Origin: Solea solea | Taxonomy: Eukaryota; Chordata; Actinopteri; Pleuronectiformes; Soleidae | Direction: 5' to 3' | Assembly (NCBI RefSeq): GCF_958295425.1 | Contig: NC_081135.1 | Coordinates: 21,150,180-21,214,179 of the forward strand | Length of the DNA stretch: 64,000 nt | In this document: one piece after another, positions 40,001-49,000 of the stretch | How positions within the stretch are numbered: the first letter of the stretch is position 1 | Layout: every line of letters starts with the position of its first letter | Translations under genes and position numbers: made by a program | Notes under the pieces: model-generated | Database searches by the model: none | The model's input: the letters and a program-made list of their open reading frames with translations, nothing else | What the model was told of the DNA's origin: nothing

Positions 40001-43000
40001 AACAATGCTTAAAAAACTCAATTTTGACTCAAATAGTTGTCCTTTTATGTGCCTTATCTCCTTTGAGGGGTAGAAACATGCTCCCACCGTGTTAGCTTTT
40101 GTTTCTCATGTGATAGCTATAATTGCAACAGTAACAGGATCACAGGATATTCCGATCACGTTTTCTCAGTGAGCGGTGATGGATTGATAACCCTGCATAC
40201 CAGCGAGATTCTTAGGTTCAAAATGTGTATCCTGTTGTTTCGTAGTGAGACAGCGCGGTACAGTTGTTAGACCACCAACGGCACTACTTGACTTTTTGAC
40301 TTTTATTCTTTCTTGTAGGTTCTTCTAGGGAGAAACAAGTGCATAACTGTTTAAGGTATGAGAGTCTGTTCAGAGTTTTAAATGTTTGATGTGATTGCCA
40401 GTCATCCACGGGTTAGTGGTTTACGATTCAAATATCAGATACCAGAAGGAGCGATAATGATTCTTATGTGGTGTGTGGTCGTCAGTATGTGTGGGCTCTT
40501 TTGTGGCCTCCGTCAGACCCAAAGTTAGATTCTTATTTATTTCCTGTGTCTTTTATGTTACCACTTCCCAGGAATTATGGTGAAAATAAATGTAAAAAAA
40601 AAGGAAGACGTAGTGGTGGAGCGATTTGGGGAAAGTCAAGTGACAGAGAGAAGACAGGTTAACACACATTGGAAAAAAAGGAACCACTGTCTTAGTGCTG
40701 TATTTGATTATATCACATTTGCTGCTCTGTTTGCTTTATTGTCTGTCATCAGTTTGAACAAGGCAGATGTTGGACTGTATTTGTATTTCTGACTCTTCAG
40801 AGACTGTGAGAGACACCTGTGTGTGATTAAAGTCAGTGTGGAGGGCAAAAACTCTGCATGTGTGACTGCACTGGACAGTAAATAACCACTAAGAACTCCA
40901 TCATCATCCCTGTGGTAATGGGTGTGTAAATGCCGGTGACATGTCACTGATTCTGATTGGATCAGGAGGACATGAATGAACATGGCACACTGTGTGTGTG
41001 TGGGTGTGTGCGTGTGTGTGTGTGTGTGTGAGAGAGTGTTCCAGGACATCTGTGTCCTGGCACTTGACTTAATTCCGCAACAGATCTGTCGTTGATGCTG
41101 CTTTCTTTATCTCATTAGACAGACTTGAGTGTCATGAGGACGCTTGGAACTCGATACCAGAATGAAGTCTGTTCGGTGTTTATTTAGTTTCTAACAACTT
41201 AAAGTAATGACATTTGAGATACTTCAAAGGTTTTGCAGGGACTCTTCCTCTTCCACTTCTCATCATCCTGACCGTTTATCTGACCAACAAGTGTGTCCTG
41301 ATCCAGTCATCGGGGGTTTTCCATGTTGTAAATTTGCTGTTTTGATATTTTTTTTTTCTCACACAATTGCATATCTATCCAACCAAGAACAGAAATCCCT
41401 TTTCACCCGTACTGACACTGATACACCGGTACTGATTTTGTTGACCCTTAATGACCTGTCCAGGATGTACTCCACCTTTCGCCCTATGTCAGCTGGGATT
41501 GCTCCAGTAACCCTGTGACCCTCATGTGGAGGATAAAGTGGTAGATGATGAATGAATAAATATAACTTAGTACAGAGAATGAAACTCAATTTAATGTTCA
41601 AAAAACATTTTTAAAATTGTCCATTTCCATTATAGATGTTTATTTTAAAAACATAGTTTCAGGTTTTTATACTTGCCATCACACTTATTACTTATCTTAC
41701 ATATATCAAGCGATAACTGTGGTTTCTTTTTAAGGTCCTGTAATGCACACCTCTAATGATGACCTTTTAGCAGTGTTCCACTGTAACCTAATCTTAACAT
41801 TTCCAAAATGTCACCTCTTTTGGTCAAGTAGAAAGTTACAAAGGCCAGCGGGCCTCATGAGAGACAACCTGTCCCTTGTTGGCCTCTCTGTTTCACGGGG
41901 AGGTTCTGGCAACGGTCAAACACTCTGCTGTTCCAGGGACAAGAAGGCTGTGTGTCTTTTCCCAAAATGCCTCGAAGCACAAAACGAAATGGGACAAATC
42001 CCACGAGGAGTCGGGAGACAGACCAAAGAAAATGTGCACAGAGGAGGAAAAGAATGAGAGATCAGAGAACATAAAGTTTGAATACGTGCATATATAAGAA
42101 TGAAAACATTAAGAAGGACTGCAGTGTGGGAGCGTGTCATTCGTAGTGTTTGCACTACCTGTGCCAGGATGCTGAGCATTTCGAGGTCAGGGGTTCAGGA
42201 GGAGGCCACACCTGAATGCATTGCTCCTGCTGTGGTCTGGAACATTCCTCTGGCTTCAGTAATAACCTCCTAATGGCACTAATGATCCTCACCAGAGAAG
42301 CCTTGCTCCATGGTGGTGGTGGTGGTGGTGTTGGTGGGGCGAGGAAACAAAAATGTTTTCCACAGTTATTTACATAATTTTTTTGTGGCATGAATTCACT
42401 GACACTCAAAGTGTGCTTAAAACCATAGAATATGTCTCATAGAATTGTTCCAGTTGGTTGTTTTGTGCAGCAGATTGTTGTTCTAGTGATATTTGTTGAG
42501 TAGTGGAGAAGATCCATTTATATTTTGAGTATTATTATTATTATTGGCTTGGTGGTGGCTAGGGCAACAAGTTCTCATTTGTGTTATCGTGTGTGTTGAG
42601 TGTGTGGTGAGTATGTCCAGGTCCCTGAGTGTGCATAGAGAAGGAGATAGTGGAATGGTAGAGCCAATGAGTCCACACAGTGTGTTAGTTACTTGTTCCC
42701 ATAAACATTGTACTTGTGGGCCGAGCCAGAGTGTGTGGAGGAAAAATGGATTGTCTAGCTTCCTTCATTGTATGATTGTAACAAGTTCAAAAAGAAAAGA
42801 CTAATAATAATTTTTTTCTCTTCCCCATGTTTTCTTGCTCCTTCCTCCCTCTCCACTTGTCTTGATGGTGTTGTATGTGGAGGTGAAGTATCCATGGGCG
42901 AGCTCCAGGATCCCTTCCTCGTCAGTGTCCATCTCATCGCCGACCCTGGCCAGGGCAAGTTCTTGCAGCGAGCTGCCGATGCCGTGCTTGCATGGGTTCA

Positions 43001-46000
43001 CCCAGAGCTGCAGCTCTTCAGAGTCTCGGAGCGAGCGTCTGTTTCCCACCGGCCCCGGCCCAAGAACCACCAAAATGGCAGCCTGGGAACAACCTGCCAG
43101 CCAGCAATGGCTGTCATCGTCTTCCTCCAGGAGGCATACGGTGGCGAGGAGCAGATACTAATGTTGCACCGTGCTCTGCAGAGGCCGCCATGGAGATACC
43201 ACCACACTGAGAAAGTCAGCAATGGTCGGCGGATGCTTCCACTGTCACCATGCAGTCAGGACTTTTTCACTCTGTCTCCTGGAACACCACTGTGGGCCGT
43301 GCGACAGGTGCATTACGGGAAAGAGATAGTGCGATTTACTGTTTATTGCCGACATGAAAATTATGCCGACATGGTGCGGCTGTACAAGCTGCTGCTTCAC
43401 CGCAGGTTATCGCAGAAGAAGGAGGACTTCTGTTTCTTTGTGGTGTACTCCAACCCAGATATGGAGATTCAGTTATCCTTTAAGAGGCTCCCACGAGGTC
43501 AGACTCCGCTGGTGCTGGAGTCGGCAGTGATGGAGGTGAGGGTACGGGACGTTGGAGTGCTGGTGCCCCTGCTGCCACATACCTGCAGCCCAATCAGTGA
43601 GGTCCGCTGGCAGACGGAGGACTATGAAGGAAATAAGATCCTCCTGCAGGTGAGAGTGCATTCAGTTCTTGATTTGAGGTCAAATCAGATAAAGCAGTGG
43701 ACAGTAAATGATGCCCGATGCCTTACGTCAGACTACACAATCTTTTTGTCTGTTACAGTGGTCACTAGAGATGAGCAGATATGATACTCAGTATCGGTAT
43801 TGGTCCATTTCGGGCTAAAACAATAGTTGCAGATATCAGAAAGGTGTAAAAGTAAGATGTGAAGCGATCCATTGACTCTAAATAAGATGTAAATGCTTCA
43901 CTAATCACTGGCAACATGGTGGGATTAATGATTGTCCTTGATTGTTAAGGACAAATCAAGTCCTTAACTAGCCAGTGGCAAGGATGTGATATCCGTATGG
44001 TATCAGACCAAAAACTGGTATGGTTCCTATCCCTTATAGTCAGTATTTACTCGTCAGATTATGCAAACACAGAGTCGTACATTTCTACTGAGGCTTGACT
44101 GAGAGACATGACAGACTACACCATTGTACCCAATCTGACCAATCATCACGTCTGACTTGATGGAAGGAAAAGATCCAGAGGGCCTCGCTAGATGAAACAA
44201 AACAAAAGCCGCGTGCCTGATAGTTGCTGTGTGCTCTGATTATTCAGCGTTGCTGATGTGAGAGAACACATCAGAGACGGCATAAAAAAGATCAAACATG
44301 CCAGACTTTCTGTTGGGAGGTTGCGAGGAGTCCCAGACGCGGCATTAATTATCGTTCACTGTGACGCACTACATGTGAAAAAGATGTGAATAAGAATCGA
44401 TTTGCAGGTCCAACCGTTCCAAATACCATCTGTTCATCTGCTGTAATCATGCTTCTAATGTGTAGTTTGACCCTGGCAGTAGATTGGCAAATCCAGCCCA
44501 GTTTTCACTGATGAGGTTGAGCCTTCTGCTCTTGCACTTAGTTCTGAGGATTTCCCCAAAACTTATCCTGTCGACCAAAGAGCGAGGGATTTATTTTGGT
44601 GCTGTGTAGCCTTTAATAATCTTTATATTTTGGTGCACTTTGCCTGAAACATAAATTGTGGAAGTAACATTTCAAAAGATAGAAAAACCGCTTCCACTTC
44701 CACTCGAAAGACGTATGTTTTATTTTCTATCATTAAAATAATCTGATTCTACGAAGGTCTAAATATAACAAGCTCTTAACGAAAGTCTCTATCCAACATC
44801 CAGTATAATTGAAGTTTGAATTTACAGATTTTATTTACTGCGACTGCTTTATGACAATTACATAACAATGAGGGCTGCCAGAAGTGTGTGAACACACACA
44901 CACAGTGGTCCTTGTTTGGAGGGTATCAGTTTCCAAGAGGATATTTGTCCAGGCAGTGTTAGATAATTCATTTTGAAAGTTCAATCCATTTAAGCTGCAG
45001 TCCATTACTGGGATTGAAACAGCACTGAGGGAAGCAATAAGCTGATCTATCATGACATTTTACCATATGTATGATGCTTAACTGCCACCTGGACTGAAGT
45101 CATGTGGTCCCGCTCCATTTTAGACAATAAAACCAGTCTCTAAAAAGCTAATAACAATATATCACCCATTTTCTGCTTTTTAACAATTTACAAGGAAGGA
45201 GCAAGTCTAGACTTCAGCTTGCCATTAGCAGGACACAATACAGATATTTAAGCTCTGCGTTTGGATGTTTCTTTCTTGACATGCATTTGGGAGTCATACC
45301 TGAGTTTTCCCTCAAACCAGTTGTGTTTTTGCTGTACAGATGATTTAACTAGTTTTATGTGCACCCAAGTCCATAGTGTTCCAGCTGTCACATAACATTG
45401 TCTACACAGAAAATCAATGGGACTTTTATTCAACTTTCCAGAAGTAGTGCATGCCTGAAACAGCTGCAACTCCATCCTGTTTCCTTTAAGGTCCATCGAA
45501 TAGGGGAGAAAAAGTATAAAACTTTATGATACATCTTTTTTTTTTCTTCCTGTACCATATATAGAATCTAGGATTAGAAATAGAAGAATGGAATGCCCAT
45601 TTTGACTACCTTGACCTCAATGTGACATCCTAAAAAGTTTGACATTCAACTGAAAAATATAAAATGTACAATATTATATTCTATATTATACTATTCATCT
45701 ATTTTGATAATTGATCAATCCTTAAAGCCTTTCAAATATCATGATTTTCTGCTTTTATTTGTTATATCTTATTTCAAGGGTAATATATTTGGGTTCTGGA
45801 CTGCTGGGCATTTGATTTATGGTAATTGTGACTGGTATTTCTTTATATATTTCTATATTTTAATAACAAAATGAGTACAGCATAACTGCATATTGATAAT
45901 CGTTTCCAGTTGAATGGGATATTAGGACTTTAAAAAGAGCCACAAACAAACTGTCGAGCAGATTATTAAATCACACATTTCCCTGACTCTGCACAACTGT

Positions 46001-49000
46001 GTGTAACTGAAGATTAATGTTCTGTTGTGCTGTTTTTGTCTTTCTAAAGGTCAGTTCTCTGGCTGACCCAGCTTATCCCAAGTTTTTTTTTCTTTATTTT
46101 TAAAAAGGGTCTGATCATTGTCACGTCAACAACCTCATTACCCAGCACCCCCTGCTGCTGCTCCTCACTACCACTGTAGCATATTGTCCTCACAGAAAAC
46201 TAGACAGATCCTGTCACGTCATATTAGCAGAAAGAGGGATGCACACTTTAACCCAAATGTTCACTGGAACAGTTGAAGTACAGAACACAAGTGCAGTGGA
46301 CCTGCATGATGTTTGAGATAACAACACACACGCGTGCATGCACACACACACACACGCACACACACACACACACCTTCTCCTTCTCTAGCCTCCCAAAAGT
46401 GTCATTACACTTTAAATCACAGCCTCAGCAGCAGACAAGAATAAACCTCCCTCTTCCCTGAAGGGGAGAGACTAGATGAGACAAACAGAAGACGAAATAA
46501 AGAAGTGAAGAGTGAGAGAAAGATAAACGGGACCAAGTGCACTGCAGAAAATAACTTGGAGCAGACACACAATTGCTGTTGCCTTAACTTTAGCACTCAC
46601 CATCCTACCTACATGCATATGTGAGGTAATGAAAAACAAAACATCTTACGCTCAGGTGATTACACACTTATAAGAATGAAAGTATAACTGTATTAAAGCT
46701 TCAAATTCTGTCAAATGAAAATAATTTCACTTCATGTTTTACAGACTGGCTTAATAAAACCGTTATTATACAACCGAATATTATTATCATATTATTTATT
46801 ATTCATTTAAAAATAATGTTTACTCCTACTCCTTTCAGTCACTGAATGGTTATATATATTTATATGAATGCAACAAACAATAAAACACATTTTCTCACTC
46901 ATCTGTCATGGATGGTATTTTGTTTTCAGGTTTTCAAATAAAGTCCAGACACCAAGTATTTTGGCAGTCACATATTTTCTGCTCTTCATACACCATGCGT
47001 CAGTACATTTCAATTTTAAATATTATAATGGATAGACTGAAAGACTCCATCACAACAAGGAATTACAAGCAGAAGGAATTAAGAGAAACAGAAAAAAGAT
47101 GTTTTGGCAACACATTCCCACACAAATTGATCCCTCATTGAAGTGCTCACATTTTCCTCTTGTCATACTTCTCCTGCTCCAGCACCACCTCAGGAACAAC
47201 ACACAACAACACACAACAGACAAACACATTATGAAAGGAAGCAAATGATGTGCTTCCTTTCCTTTCTTGTGTTTTCTGTTGTGGTAGCATATTAGGTTTT
47301 TTTTATTAGAAAGCAATACAGGCAGATTTTTTCATTATTATTATTTTACATTTGAAAATTGAGGTAAAATGTTGAGAAAGAAGTCAGTTATCTTAAAAAG
47401 AAACTATCAGATGAGATGATTTTTTATCTGCATATGAAGAATAACGTTTAAAGCAGCTGTATGTAACTTTTGTTGATTTTTTTTTGTTTTTTTCTGCCTC
47501 AGTTTGGTCTTTGTGAACAGAAACATTATTTTATATGCTGCGTCCTGCATCTGAAAACAGGCTTTCTAAAGCAATACTATTAAACTTAGAAGAATTTGCT
47601 TCTCTAACTTTGCTGTTAACTCATTTGACAGTGGTTTAAGTGTAACAAACATTTGTTTATAGTTAAAGGTTAAGCTACAGCTTTAAAAAATCAAGCTGGA
47701 CGTATAGTGTTCTGTGAACACTGCAAACAATTTACATTTGTCTTTCAGTGCATGCACACAAAGTCGTCGTCAGCATTTCAGACAGTTCAGAAGCAGGAAC
47801 CACACATTAGGAAGATTTTGATGATAGGATGTAATGCCGTGGTAGCTCCTCGTACTGAAAATGAACCTTTCCACTTTATTTTGTTTTTAAAGAGTCGGTG
47901 ATTTAGTTTGACTTCCTTTTTGACTTGAATTGTAGTTTCAAGAACAAACCTGACATCCTACTTTGTGAATGAAGTTGAAAGTTGACTCAATCTCAACATC
48001 TTTAACTTCATTTTCTAAGGTTTGAAAGAAAAATTTCTTTTTCCTTCTGCCTGTCCACTATTTTATGAAAAGCAGCAGCAGATAATAACAGAGAGTGATG
48101 ATGTGATTTTCACTGAACAGAGCGTCCACTCAACGAGTGAGTGTCTCACTCACATGAACAGGTGTCGCCCTAACGAGTCATTAGCTTAAGGAGCTGCACC
48201 TGTGAGGAGAGACCCTCTGCTCAATAGTCTCTCATGTTACATGTTGTTTTAGCATAACCTTCACCGTTCACCCCCTTTGTAAATATCAGCCACAATTGGA
48301 TGGATGGTAATTCTATATAACTTGTATAATCAATTAATCAATTTTAAGTTATGTTAAAAGGCCAGAAATGTCCAGAAGCCAAGGTGAAATCCTATTAACC
48401 ATGAAAAGAAAAAAACTTGTTAGTAACACAGACGCTTGTCTCCACGAAAATCACAGCTCCACTCTTGTTCTCAGGACACTTAAATCTTTCCATGATAATT
48501 ACTGTTGTTGAATCTGAACATACGGAAATTAAAAAAAAAAAAATTAAAAAAAGAAAGAAAAATCCCCTTTTTCCCCAAATTGTTAGAAATGATTGTCTCG
48601 AGGCTGCCGTGTGAAAAGTTATTGACCCTGCTCGTATTGTTCGTATGAAAAGCCGGATGATGGAGCAGAAACATGGAGAAACTATCAGTACACAGAGTGG
48701 GAGGGAGCTGCGGTATCACTACTGAAGGAAAAAGAAAACAAAGATGAGGGACCGAACTGACAGAGCGGTGAAATGAACACTGCTGCAGCTGCATTACATG
48801 TTATAAACGAGAACATATTCACGTCTTGGTCAGAACAGGAGATCTTTACTCTGCTCTCCAGACGACTTTGGCCCTCGCAGATGTAACGTATGATTCTGAT
48901 CCACAGTGTCCGTGTTTGGAGATAACTCAGCTCCATAAATGAAGGTGTGACATAAATGGGCCTCCTTTGGACACTAATGACTTCTCCAGCTGCTGCTGAG

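Larger units (their letters stand above)
25529..42882 (+). other. fam124a intron 2 (17.4 kb)
   Basis: Large intron with no gene recognised in it. Identified contents: inverted-repeat element 28328-28937, TG array 29141-29180, CA arrays 31043-31072, 35420-35438 and 38660-38680, long interspersed repeat 32490-33720, reverse-transcriptase relic about 33740-34290, inverted repeat partner 39535-39717, TG array 40991-41030, repeat piece 41459-41560 and (GGT)n 42310-42338. Confidence 0.7.

Noticed and set aside
43650..43784. Extension of fam124a exon 3 by 45 codons to a stop at 43784
   Set aside because: A good donor GTGAGA at 43650 precedes it, and the family continues in the exon at 51097. The extension looks like intron sequence.
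47707..47901. 64-codon frame
   Set aside because: No conserved motif or coding composition; consistent with chance in intron sequence.
48480..48794. 104-codon minus-strand frame
   Set aside because: Phe/Ser-rich product of an A-rich tract and AT-rich DNA; no splice sites, domain or codon bias.
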